Shown: positions 6,865-12,741, counted from the stretch's first letter. The stretch: DNA of 13,124 nucleotides from DASZHJ01 sp035581425 (GCA_035581425.1 DATJVP010000185.1:1-13124); one strand, 5' to 3'. Translations and numbers: made by a program. Notes: generated by a model from the sequence alone, not told the origin.

Positions 6865-7614
6865 ATGGATATCCGGGGCAAAGCTGCGCTCGTGACCGGA
6901 GCCAATCGGGGTCTCGGACGCGCGTTTGCCGAGGCGCTGCTCGATGCTGGTGCGGCGAAGGTCTACGCCGGCGCCCGCGACCCATCGACGGTGCGCGATT
7001 TGCGTCTCACACCTGTTCGGCTCGACGTGACTTCGGCGCGCGACGTCTCGGCCGCGGCGGAAGCCTGCGCCGATGTTGAGATCCTTATCAACAATGCAGG
7101 CGCCATGTTCGCGACGCCGGTCCTCGCTGCGAATTCCGAGGAAGTGCTGCGCCGGGAGATGGAGGTCAACGTATTCGGGCTGCTCGCGATGGCAAAATCA
7201 TTTGCACCGGTACTCGCGCGCAACGGCGGCGGCACACTCGTCAACATGCTCTCGGTCGTGAGTTGGTATGTTTACCCCTTCAACTCGACCTACTGCGCCA
7301 CCAAGCATGCGGCGCTCGCGATCACCGACGGCCTCCGGATCCAGCTCAGGGGACAAGGTACCCGCGTGATCGCGGTCTACGCGGGCCTCATCGACACGGA
7401 TATGGGATCGGCGCTGTCCACCGGTCCGAAAACCTCACCGCAGCAGGTCGCAGTCGAGACAGTCGAGGGGATTCGCTCCGGCCTGGAGCATGTCGTGGCC
7501 GACGAGAGCGCCGCGAGCTTATGGAAAGCAACCCGCCAGGACTTGATCAAGAAGCACGCGGACATGCAGGCCCGCTGGGACCAGCAAATGGCTGCGGGCG
7601 GCACGTCGGTCTGA
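6865..7614 (+). CDS. Short-chain dehydrogenase/reductase (SDR) oxidoreductase
   Basis: A 249-aa classical SDR with a Rossmann fold. The dinucleotide-binding motif TGANRGLG is at 11-18, LDV at 53-55, NNAG at 76-79, Asn102 at the active-site Asn position, catalytic Ser130 in VNMLS, Tyr143 and Lys147 in YCATK, and the post-catalytic loop AGLIDTDM at 173-180. Arg39 in GARDP, after the second strand, favours NADP(H) over NAD(H). Length is standard for the family. AAGGA lies a few bases before the ATG. The substrate cannot be read from sequence; SDRs of this type reduce or oxidise small alcohols and ketones. A DUF1330 gene follows 97 bp downstream on the same strand and may be transcribed with it. 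A 13-nt direct repeat overlaps this gene's stop codon. Confidence 0.92.
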   Translation: MDIRGKAALVTGANRGLGRAFAEALLDAGAAKVYAGARDPSTVRDLRLTPVRLDVTSARDVSAAAEACADVEILINNAGAMFATPVLAANSEEVLRREMEVNVFGLLAMAKSFAPVLARNGGGTLVNMLSVVSWYVYPFNSTYCATKHAALAITDGLRIQLRGQGTRVIAVYAGLIDTDMGSALSTGPKTSPQQVAVETVEGIRSGLEHVVADESAASLWKATRQDLIKKHADMQARWDQQMAAGGTSV

Positions 7615-7728
7615 AGGCGTTTGTCGCGGAACGCTTTCGGTGTGCAACGGAGGCGCACGAGATTAAGATTTAGGTCAGGTCCACAAATGGCGACGACTTT
7701 TCGGGAGTCTCATGATGAAGGCGTTTGT
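7612..7728 (+). repeat. Pair of 13-nt direct repeats around the SDR-DUF1330 gap
   Basis: TGAAGGCGTTTGT occurs at 7612-7624, starting with the SDR stop codon, and again at 7716-7728, covering the start of the DUF1330 gene (codons for MKAFV). The copies are 104 bp apart. A short duplication or a misaligned recombination event could explain them; chance is not excluded. Confidence 0.4.
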
Positions 7729-8011
7729 GATTGCCACCGAGACCGTCAAGGACGAGGCCATGTTTGCGGACTACCGGAAGGAAGTCCTGGCAACCTTTGA
7801 ACCCTTCGGCGGGCGATTCATCGTGCGCGGGGGCAGCCTCACGACACTTGAAGGCGAGTGGCGACATCCACGCCTCGTCGTCATCGAGTTCCCTTCTCGT
7901 GCGGCGGCCGAGGGTTGGTATAAATCTGCCGCGTATCAAAAGATAATCCCCCTTCGACACAAGAGCACGAGCGGCGATCTGATCATTGTCGACGGCGTCG
8001 CCTCGTCATGA
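7712..8011 (+). CDS. DUF1330 domain protein
   Basis: A 99-aa protein matching the DUF1330 pattern, a small dimeric alpha/beta-barrel fold. Visible blocks: an opening strand KAFVIATETVKD, then YRKEVLATFEPFGGRFIVRGG (21-41), LEGEW (46-50), RLVVIEFPSRAAAEGWYKSAAYQ (54-76) and a closing strand GDLIIVDG (88-95). The GGRF.VRGG and E...W elements and the length of about 95-100 aa are typical. Two adjacent ATGs are possible (7712 and 7715); GGGAG stands 4 nt before the first and 7 nt before the second, so the second may be used. The biochemical role of the family is unknown. It lies 97 bp downstream of the SDR gene on the same strand. Confidence 0.88.
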   Translation: MMKAFVIATETVKDEAMFADYRKEVLATFEPFGGRFIVRGGSLTTLEGEWRHPRLVVIEFPSRAAAEGWYKSAAYQKIIPLRHKSTSGDLIIVDGVASS

Positions 8012-8092
8012 GTCAATCCGAGAGGCACATGCGCGCATCTCCGGTTCGCTGGTCCGCGCATCGCCAAGCCTGCGCGGGCATCATGTAAAGCG

Positions 8093-8118
8093 AAAAAGCC
8101 CCGACTTGCAGGGGCTTT
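8093..8118 (-). terminator. Rho-independent terminator (- strand)
   Basis: A perfect 8-bp stem AAAGCCCC / GGGGCTTT with an 8-nt loop, followed on the - strand by TTTTT. It lies downstream of the cupin gene and immediately after a tRNA 3'-end-like sequence on the same strand. It could have been the original terminator of a tRNA gene and now end cupin transcription. Confidence 0.75.
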
Positions 8119-8123
8119 CCCCG

Positions 8124-8148
8124 AAATGGCGGAGGGGGATTCGACCAA
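8124..8148 (-). other. tRNA-Ser 3'-end-like fragment, possible attachment-site remnant
   Basis: The - strand reads GGTCGAATCCCCCTCCGCCA, resembling the T-arm and acceptor end, with CCA, of a class II tRNA. It matches the 3' end of the intact tRNA-Ser(GCT) at 10294-10387 except for one missing T in TTCGA and a missing 4-nt CCCT. No 5' half of a tRNA lies upstream of it. It has the same orientation as the intact tRNA and directly abuts the strong terminator. That is the pattern left when an element integrates into a tRNA 3' end, but the imperfect match makes this an inference. Confidence 0.4.
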
Positions 8149-8274
8149 ATCGCTCGGAAACCCGCATAAAACCTGCACTTCTGACATCTCGTATCGGGTC
8201 GCTTTGCACTACCTGTTTGGACTTTCGGCAACGGCTGAGGCAACCGAGAATGTCAGCGCGGACATCAGTCACAC

Positions 8275-8724
8275 TTAGAGGTCCGTCCGCTCCTCCGACA
8301 CAGCGCGCCGCTTCTCCATGTTGAAGCGTCCCGCGTAGATCGGTCGGCCACCAGTGGTCGGGCCTGGGTACTGCACGATCAGTATGTCGCCGCCCGTCTT
8401 CGTCTCGAATTTGCCCTCAAAATGCGGATCGGGGTGGAAGATCATCGTGCCTGGGCCGTAGACCTTGTCGTCGATCTTGAACTCGCCCGACAGGATGTAC
8501 CAGACCTGGGCAAAGTCGTGCATGTGCAGCGGATGATGCGCGCCGGGTTCCAGTCGAAGGATGCCCGCATTCGGTTCAGTCGGACGTTCGGGCCTCGGAT
8601 GGAACAGCATCTTCCCGGTCTCACCGGGCCACCGGATCGTCTCCCACTCGATGTCGTCGATGTGACGAGCCTCGTAAGGCAGATGGCTTGACTTTCGCGG
8701 CTGCTGGTTCTGCGTCTCTGCCAT
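8275..8724 (-). CDS. Single-domain cupin protein
   Basis: A 149-aa small beta-barrel protein. Cupin motif 1 is GAHHPLHMHDFAQVWYILSG (61-80), with metal-ligand histidines His67 and His69. The usual motif glutamate is replaced by Gln73. Motif 2 is YGPGTMIFHP (89-98), giving the P-G-x(4)-H pattern with His97. A proline-rich lead (FHPRPERPTEPNAGILRL, 41-58) precedes the barrel. Single cupins of this kind may be metal-dependent oxygenases or isomerases, or binding proteins without a known reaction. The start at 8724 is supported by GGGGAG 5 nt upstream and by a promoter-like element further up. It is on the same strand as the amidohydrolase but 305 bp away, so probably a separate transcript. I do not recognise a specific substrate. 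Confidence 0.87.
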   Translation of the reverse strand: MAETQNQQPRKSSHLPYEARHIDDIEWETIRWPGETGKMLFHPRPERPTEPNAGILRLEPGAHHPLHMHDFAQVWYILSGEFKIDDKVYGPGTMIFHPDPHFEGKFETKTGGDILIVQYPGPTTGGRPIYAGRFNMEKRRAVSEERTDL

Positions 8725-8767
8725 GCGGTCTCCCCTTGTCCGAAGAGCAGTGAACCTCGAGCCCGAG

Positions 8768-8797
8768 ATGATACCGGAGCGCGCGGCTCAACGACAA
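8768..8797 (-). promoter_or_regulatory. Sigma-70-type promoter for the cupin gene
   Basis: On the - strand, TTGTCG (8797-8792) and TATCAT (8773-8768) are 18 bp apart. The -10 matches consensus in 5 of 6 positions and the -35 in 4 of 6. The -10 ends about 43 bp before the cupin ATG. There is no experimental support. Confidence 0.45.
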
Positions 8798-8918
8798 GCG
8801 ACCCACTACAAATGTCGCCGCACCTTCGCGGCATCTCTAGAGAAGTTTCGGGTCACACCGGGGCTCTTCGCTTTCGACGCTCAGAAGCAACGCGCCCCAG
8901 GCCGAACCGCTTGACGAT

Positions 8919-8944
8919 GCCTCCGAGGCGATCATGTCGGAGGC
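8919..8944. repeat. Inverted repeat downstream of the amidohydrolase gene
   Basis: GCCTCCGA and its perfect complement TCGGAGGC are separated by 10 nt. It lies about 85 bp past the amidohydrolase stop and about 195 bp before the cupin start. There is no T-run on either side, so it is not a classical terminator. It could be an operator, an mRNA-stabilising hairpin or chance. Confidence 0.4.
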
Positions 8945-9029
8945 CGTGCAGAAGAGCTCGACCGAGGTCGGCGTAGCTTGCGAGCGTTGAGGATGCCGGA
9001 GGCCCTTGTCTTGATGATCCACCGCGCCA

Positions 9030-10037
9030 CTACTGCCGCGACAAGCGATATATCGAGGGGGGATTTTCCCGGCCGATTTGCCGCGCGAGGTCTAGCGGTA
9101 GCGCATCCATGATTCGACGAGCGTTGTCGATGCGATCCAGCCCAAGGTCGTAGAACTGATCACTGCCGATCACAAACCGGTCGGGAAACTCGCGCAACAT
9201 AACAAGCCATTCGGATTTCAAACGCCCACTCGCATCGAGCGGCGCGGTCCCCGCATTACCGATACTGTCCGACTTCAAGGTCATAAAAAGATTTGGGTGC
9301 CTCCGCAGCAGCGTCTGCATGAGTTGCACGCTGCGCTGGCCCGTACGGTCCCAGCCGGCATGCAGCCAGACAATGCGCGCGCTTCGGTTGGAACCGAGCA
9401 ATCGCTCGAAGGCCGAGATGTTCTCCGCCTGGCCGCTCTCTGCCGTGATCGCCTCCATGTGGAGACCGATCGGCATCTTGAAGCGAGCTGCGATTTCGGC
9501 GAGCGTCAGAAGCAGCGGGTGATCCGCCGGGGATGTTTGATGGCTGTGGCCGCCGGTCATGCGTTTGCCGGAAGCAAGGACCTCGGCACCAAGCTCGGCG
9601 AAAGCGGCGGCGCCAGCCTGGGCAATTGCCACCGCGGCTGCGCGGAAGCGCTCCACCCGCTGCGGCGGGATGTCGTTGGCCGGTGTGTTCTGGAGTATCG
9701 GGTTAAGTACTTCCCCGCCAGCTGCAAAGGCAAACCTCGTGGGCGCTTGCCGCACGATCTCGGTCAGTTCGGCGGGGCCGTAGGTGTCGGTCCGATTGGG
9801 GGCGCCGGTCGTTGGCGGCGGGGAAAGCACCGTACGAGTGATCCCGCGTGCATCCATCGCAGAGAGCAAGCTGGTAGCGCTGGGCATCCGGCTTGCGCGG
9901 AGATTAACTACCCGATGGGCATGCATATCCGCAAAGGGCGCTTGAGGTTCCGCTGCCGAACGCCGAACCGCAACAACCATCGGCAAGGCGACGGCGGCGG
10001 CTGCTAGGAGAGACCGACGGGCGACATCGTGCTGCAT
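9030..10037 (-). CDS. Tat-exported amidohydrolase-family (amidohydrolase 2) protein
   Basis: A 335-aa protein from ATG 10037; a TTG at 10052 would add 5 residues, and neither start has a clear Shine-Dalgarno. The N-terminus has a twin arginine (ARRSLLAAAAVALP, 6-19) and a hydrophobic stretch, ending near SAAEPQA, so Tat export is likely. The mature part is a metal-dependent TIM barrel. DMHAH (37-41) gives the strand-1 H-x-H pair His39/His41, GLHME (191-195) gives His193, WLHAG (224-228) gives His226, and IGSDQF (290-295) gives Asp293. These are the expected metal and acid/base positions, so it should be an active hydrolase or decarboxylase-fold enzyme on an unknown, probably periplasmic, substrate. 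2-amino-3-carboxymuconate semialdehyde decarboxylase belongs to the same superfamily, but the export signal argues against that. It lies between the tRNA-Ser and the cupin, on the same strand as both. Confidence 0.85.
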   Translation of the reverse strand: MQHDVARRSLLAAAAVALPMVVAVRRSAAEPQAPFADMHAHRVVNLRASRMPSATSLLSAMDARGITRTVLSPPPTTGAPNRTDTYGPAELTEIVRQAPTRFAFAAGGEVLNPILQNTPANDIPPQRVERFRAAAVAIAQAGAAAFAELGAEVLASGKRMTGGHSHQTSPADHPLLLTLAEIAARFKMPIGLHMEAITAESGQAENISAFERLLGSNRSARIVWLHAGWDRTGQRSVQLMQTLLRRHPNLFMTLKSDSIGNAGTAPLDASGRLKSEWLVMLREFPDRFVIGSDQFYDLGLDRIDNARRIMDALPLDLARQIGRENPPSIYRLSRQ

Positions 10038-10220
10038 GGCAACGGCGCGCAAAGCTGCGGAGACTGTTTACGGTGACCGGCATCCAACGTGGCCAGTGAG
10101 CGTGAGACTCATCAGCGCTATGGTGGCGAGCAACCGTCCAGCGTGGCTCAGAGAGGGTGTCTGAACGGTGCGCCAAGACCCGCCAGCACGGTCGGTACCG
10201 ACGGATTTAGCGCTTTAAGT

Positions 10221-10252
10221 GTAGGTATGAACGTGGGTACGGAGGTGCGGGT
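10221..10252 (+). repeat. Three GTGGGTA-like 8-mers at 12-bp spacing beside tRNA-Ser
   Basis: GTAGGTAT, GTGGGTAC and GTGCGGGT begin at 10221, 10233 and 10245, each separated by 4 nt. They lie about 40 bp from the 3' end of tRNA-Ser. Regularly spaced copies of a short motif next to a tRNA 3' end resemble arm-type binding sites of tyrosine recombinases. The third copy is weak, and no integrase gene is present. Confidence 0.4.
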
Positions 10253-10263
10253 TAACAGGAAAT

Positions 10264-10277
10264 CCCGTAATCACGGG
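10264..10277 (-). terminator. Weak hairpin after tRNA-Ser
   Basis: CCCGT-AATC-ACGGG forms a 5-bp stem about 17 bp after the tRNA 3' end on the - strand, followed by ATTTCCT rather than a true T-run. It could terminate tRNA transcription only weakly, in contrast to the strong terminator at 8093-8118. Confidence 0.3.
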
Positions 10278-10293
10278 CGAAATAGCAAGAGAC

Positions 10294-10387
10294 TGGCGGA
10301 GGGAGGGGGATTCGAACCCCCGATAGGGCTTTAGGGCCCTATAACGGTTTAGCAAACCGCCGCCTTCAGCCACTCGGCCACCCCTCC
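10294..10387 (-). tRNA. tRNA-Ser (anticodon GCT)
   Basis: A complete class II tRNA on the - strand, 94 nt with encoded CCA. The acceptor stem GGAGGGG pairs with TCCCTCC (one G-T), followed by discriminator G and CCA. The D region is TGGCCGAGTGGCTGAAGGC. The anticodon loop TTGCTAA within GCGGT/ACCGT gives anticodon GCT, reading AGC and AGU. The long variable arm (around TAGGGCCCTAAAGCCCTA) is typical of tRNA-Ser, and the T-arm is GGGGG-TTCGAAT-CCCCC. All conserved bases expected for a working tRNA are present. Confidence 0.96.
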
Positions 10388-10413
10388 GCGGGGACACGGC
10401 GTATGCACTGCTC

Positions 10414-10442
10414 CTTGTATAGAGTGAGAAATTCCCCGTCAA
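10414..10442 (-). promoter_or_regulatory. Promoter of tRNA-Ser
   Basis: On the - strand TTGACG (10442-10437) and TACAAG (10419-10414) are 17 bp apart; the -10 ends 26 bp before the tRNA 5' end. The -35 is near consensus and the spacing ideal; TATACA overlapping it is an alternative -10. Confidence 0.6.
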
Positions 10443-10555
10443 CGCAACTCGCCCCCAAGACGCGCCGTCGAGAACGAGCTATGAAATTGGCACCCGATCA
10501 GCACCGGGCGCCAAGATCACGGCCCTACTCGGCGCCGCACATCGCCACGCCTATC

Positions 10556-10766
10556 ATGACGAAGGACGCTGCGTTCCAAGATCACCGCCGCCCAGGTCCG
10601 CGAGATTGCCGACGCATCGGAGGCATGGCAGCGGGAGCAATCAGCGCGGCTCGGCGTCGATTTCTGCGCCACCCCAGCTGAGGGCTGCAATGGAAATGGC
10701 TCAGCTCGCGTAATTGGTACAACGGTCGCAATTCATGCCGATACGCTGTGGCGCTGGTCGAGTTAG
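10556..10766 (+). pseudogene. Possible frameshifted small hypothetical gene
   Basis: From ATG 10556 the frame reads MTKDAAF; skipping one C at about 10577 moves into a frame that reads KITAAQVREIADASEAWQRE and continues to a TAG at 10766. The joined product would be 69 aa with a helical, well-mixed composition unlike a high-GC shadow frame. The second frame has no start of its own, being closed by TGA at 10557-10559. No ribosome-binding site precedes the ATG. I do not recognise a family. It could be a decayed gene, a sequencing error, or a chance open frame. Confidence 0.3.
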
Positions 10767-10846
10767 GCGCGCTGGCGGCCTTGATTCCGGGCTTTGCCAG
10801 GGTCAGGATCGGAGAGTGTTCGCACATTGAGAAGGGGAGACTTGCA

Positions 10847-11017
10847 ATGGCGGACTTTCGCAGCAATTGCCGCGCGATATGTGCTGGGATCGGCGCGATC
10901 GTGGGCTTGGCTATAGGAGCCGTAGTCACTAAGTCGCCCGAGGGAGCCGCTGCCGGCGCAGTGGTCGGTGGCGTCCTCGGATACGCCTACGGCGCGTGGA
11001 AATGTCCGGCGACCTGA
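10847..11017 (+). CDS. Small glycine-zipper membrane protein
   Basis: A 56-aa protein. The start at 10847 is chosen because GGGGAG stands 7 nt upstream; the open frame extends further left, but with no ribosome-binding site. The sequence has two glycine/alanine-rich stretches, GIGAIVGLAIGAVV (14-27) and GAAAGAVVGGVLGYAYGA (33-50), joined by a short turn TKSPE. This is the two-helix hairpin pattern of glycine-zipper proteins, in which Gly every fourth residue allows tight helix packing in or on a membrane. Cysteines occur at 8, 12 and 53. It lacks a lipoprotein signal. A T-run-bearing hairpin follows directly, so it is probably a single-gene transcript. Function unknown; envelope stress or membrane-associated roles are common for such proteins. 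Confidence 0.72.
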   Translation: MADFRSNCRAICAGIGAIVGLAIGAVVTKSPEGAAAGAVVGGVLGYAYGAWKCPAT

Positions 11018-11023
11018 CGCATT

Positions 11024-11050
11024 CGGCCCGGCTTCGGCGGCGGCTTTTTT
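11024..11050 (+). terminator. Rho-independent terminator after the glycine-zipper gene
   Basis: A GC-rich hairpin (GGCCCGGCTTCGGCGGCGGC, with small bulges) is followed by six T. It starts 7 bp after the stop codon at 11017. The stem is imperfect, but the T-run and position fit. Confidence 0.6.
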
Positions 11051-11084
11051 GGTGCTGTTCGTTCTCGGTCGAGAGTGCCCGAAT

Positions 11085-11252
11085 TTAAGGGGCCGGTGTC
11101 CCAATCTTATATGCGGCCCCGATCTCTGCTGCGCGCTTCAGCCAAAATTGGACCATCACATGATAGCGGTAGCGGTCCGCAGGGAGCGCGATGTCTTCGA
11201 GGGCGCGATACCTCGCTGCCATCTCATGTGCTTCAGCCGCTGTACCAGCCAT
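11085..11252 (-). CDS. Small hypothetical protein, 55 aa
   Basis: From ATG 11252 the - strand encodes 55 aa: an opening MAGTAAEAHEMAARYRALED, then IALPADRYRYHVMVQFWLKR (21-40) and a tail AAEIGAAYKIGTPAP before TAA at 11085. The composition is well mixed, with aromatic and charged residues spaced as in a helix-turn-helix bundle, and GGAG lies 8 nt upstream of the ATG. It resembles in style the many short 'A..YR.LA......R..W......' hypothetical proteins of Bradyrhizobium and relatives, but I cannot name a family. It is transcribed towards the glycine-zipper terminator, with about 35 bp between the hairpin and its stop. No signal peptide or membrane helix. Function unknown. Confidence 0.6.
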   Translation of the reverse strand: MAGTAAEAHEMAARYRALEDIALPADRYRYHVMVQFWLKRAAEIGAAYKIGTPAP

Positions 11253-11533
11253 AGAAACCGCTCCGCTCGGGTACGCGCAGGCGCAACCCTACGCCAATCG
11301 AAGACATGGAGGCGTGGTCTTGGCAAGATTCGGAATGTACTCAGTGTTGCTGAAATGGACGGTGACTGTGCACCTCCCGGAGGCGGCCAGACCTTTCTGC
11401 GGAGAACATTGGTCATAGCCGCCCCGAGTTCATGGCAAAGCGCGGGAAGGTTGCGGCTCATATTCTTCCAAGGGGCGAGCTCGGAGATCTGGTATTCTCG
11501 CGGCTCGGAGAAGACGCTCGCGGAGGTAACCGA

Positions 11534-12523
11534 GTGACGCGGCGGCGTGATCTCCTCGTGGGGCTCGGGATCGCGATGGCCGGTCGCACGGCCATCGCGC
11601 AGGTGGCTGGGCAGCAACCGGTCCTCGGAACACGCCGGCTTGCGGCCTGGATCGCGGACTCCGACAACGGTCGGTCCGATTTCAAGATCTTCCTTGCGCG
11701 TCTTTCCGAACTTGGTTGGCAGCAAGGCCGCAACCTCGAAGTGGCCGTGCGCCAATGGAATGGCAATGTCACGGCGATGCGGGCTCAAGCGGACGAGCTG
11801 CTGGCGTGGCGACCCGACGTGGTCCTGGCGGAAAGCAATCCGGCCCTCGCAATCCTGCGGGCGAAGATCGGTCTTGTTCCGACGGTATTCGTCGCGGTCG
11901 CCGATCCCGTCGGTAGCGGTCTCATTGAGAATTTGGCGCGTCCGGGCGGGAACATTACAGGCTTCACCAATTTCGAGCCCAGCATGGGCGGCAAGTGGTT
12001 GGAAGTACTAAAGGAGACAGTTCCGGAACTGTCTCGCGTTCTTGTGCTGATGAATGCCGAAACGCCGGTGCACCAGAAGTTGTGGATCAATCTCTCGGGC
12101 TCGGCGCCGGCGCAGCATGTGGAGGCGGTCGCAGCGCAAATTCATGATGCGCCCGAGATCGAACATGCTGTCGTCAATTTCGCGATGGGAGGCGGTGGCG
12201 TCATTGCGCTACCGCATCCCCTAACTGGGACGCACAGTGCCCTCATTATCCAATTGGCGATCGCCAATCGGATGCCGTCATTGTTCGCCTTTGCCACTTA
12301 CGTGCAGGCTGGTGCGCTCGTGTCCTATGGCATCAAAACATCGGACGAATTTCGCCGTGCGTCTGACTACGTTGATCGCATCCTGCGCGGCGTCAGCCCG
12401 TCGCAGTTGCCAGTTCAAGCGCCAACCGAATTTGATCTCGCGATCAATCTCAAGACGGCGAAGGCGCTGGGTCTCATCATCCCGCAGCAGCTGGTGCTGC
12501 AAGCTGACGATGTAATTGAATAG
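11534..12523 (+). CDS. Orphan ABC transporter solute-binding protein (TrpX/ABC_sub_bind type)
   Basis: A 329-aa exported binding protein. I choose GTG 11534 because GGAGG stands 7 nt upstream and the protein then opens VTRRRDLLVGLGIAMAGRTA, the usual leader of the family (an RRR..L..G Tat-like signal ending in AIAQ). A longer open frame from ATG 11432 would put this leader 34 residues inside. Family blocks follow: LGWQQGRNLEVAVRQWNGN, ADELLAWRPDVVLAES, VFVAVADPVGSGLIENLARPGGNITGFTNFE, KWLEVLKE, then YVDRILRGVSP, LPVQAPTEFDLAINLKTAKALGL and a closing ADDVIE. These proteins (PF04392) bind tryptophan-like or other small ligands in the periplasm. The expected permease and ATPase genes do not lie alongside, as is common for the numerous solo copies in Bradyrhizobium. 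Ligand unknown. Confidence 0.9.
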   Translation: MTRRRDLLVGLGIAMAGRTAIAQVAGQQPVLGTRRLAAWIADSDNGRSDFKIFLARLSELGWQQGRNLEVAVRQWNGNVTAMRAQADELLAWRPDVVLAESNPALAILRAKIGLVPTVFVAVADPVGSGLIENLARPGGNITGFTNFEPSMGGKWLEVLKETVPELSRVLVLMNAETPVHQKLWINLSGSAPAQHVEAVAAQIHDAPEIEHAVVNFAMGGGGVIALPHPLTGTHSALIIQLAIANRMPSLFAFATYVQAGALVSYGIKTSDEFRRASDYVDRILRGVSPSQLPVQAPTEFDLAINLKTAKALGLIIPQQLVLQADDVIE

Positions 12524-12670
12524 TCAATCGATCGGCTCGACGCCATGCCAGAAAATGGCACATCCCGGAAGTGCCACCTACAACGAGTGGCGAGGTCCGG
12601 CCATGGGTTTGAAGCAGACATCGCCAATCCGTCGCGCGGCGTAGTCAAGAGTTCGTAACCTAGCCTCTAG

Positions 12671-12741
12671 GTGGGCGCCGTGGGATCGAACCACGATTGG
12701 CGGAATCAAGATCCGCCGTCCTATCATTAGACGAGCGCCCA
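12671..12741 (-). tRNA. tRNA-Gln (TTG)-like gene with altered conserved bases, possibly a pseudo-tRNA
   Basis: The - strand folds as a tRNA: acceptor TGGGCGC/GCGCCCA (7 bp), D-arm GTC...GAC, anticodon arm GCGGA-TCTTGAT-TCCGC with anticodon TTG, and T-arm CGTGG-TTCGATC-CCACG. Stems are fully paired, so origin as a tRNA is clear. But position 33, nearly always U, is C here. The D-loop has GA where G18-G19 is expected. The discriminator is C, where bacterial tRNA-Gln usually has G, and CTA follows instead of CCA (a missing CCA is common in this group). Together these suggest a decaying copy or an unusual, poorly functional tRNA. No promoter was identified. Confidence 0.7.

Larger units (their letters stand above)
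8725..9029. other. Intergenic region between cupin and amidohydrolase
   Basis: A 305-bp stretch without a convincing gene. It holds the cupin promoter-like element near 8768-8797 and the inverted repeat at 8919-8944. Short open frames exist on both strands but lack a ribosome-binding site and recognisable protein character. Confidence 0.6.
10388..10846. other. Gene-poor stretch between tRNA-Ser and the glycine-zipper gene
   Basis: This 459-bp stretch holds the tRNA-Ser promoter at its left edge and a possible frameshifted small gene at 10556-10766. Nothing else with coding character, and no terminator, was seen. Confidence 0.6.

Noticed and set aside
5978..6895. A 305-codon + strand frame running through the YciI-like gene and across the exported-protein gene
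   Set aside because: It overlaps three better-supported genes, is Arg/Pro-rich and has no ribosome-binding site.
9030..10037. Assignment of the amidohydrolase as aminocarboxymuconate semialdehyde decarboxylase, completing a kynurenine route with nbaC
   Set aside because: It has a Tat-type export leader, lies more than 3 kb from nbaC behind other genes, and lacks clear decarboxylase-specific similarity; only the superfamily is shared.
11156..11788. A 210-codon - strand open frame upstream of and into the binding-protein gene
   Set aside because: It overlaps the well-supported binding-protein gene antisense and the 55-aa gene in another frame; its composition is that of a shadow frame.
12415..12648. 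A - strand frame at the end of the binding-protein gene reading ...DYSITSSACS...
   Set aside because: This is the familiar antisense shadow of the conserved C-terminus of this binding-protein family, often mis-annotated as a hypothetical protein.
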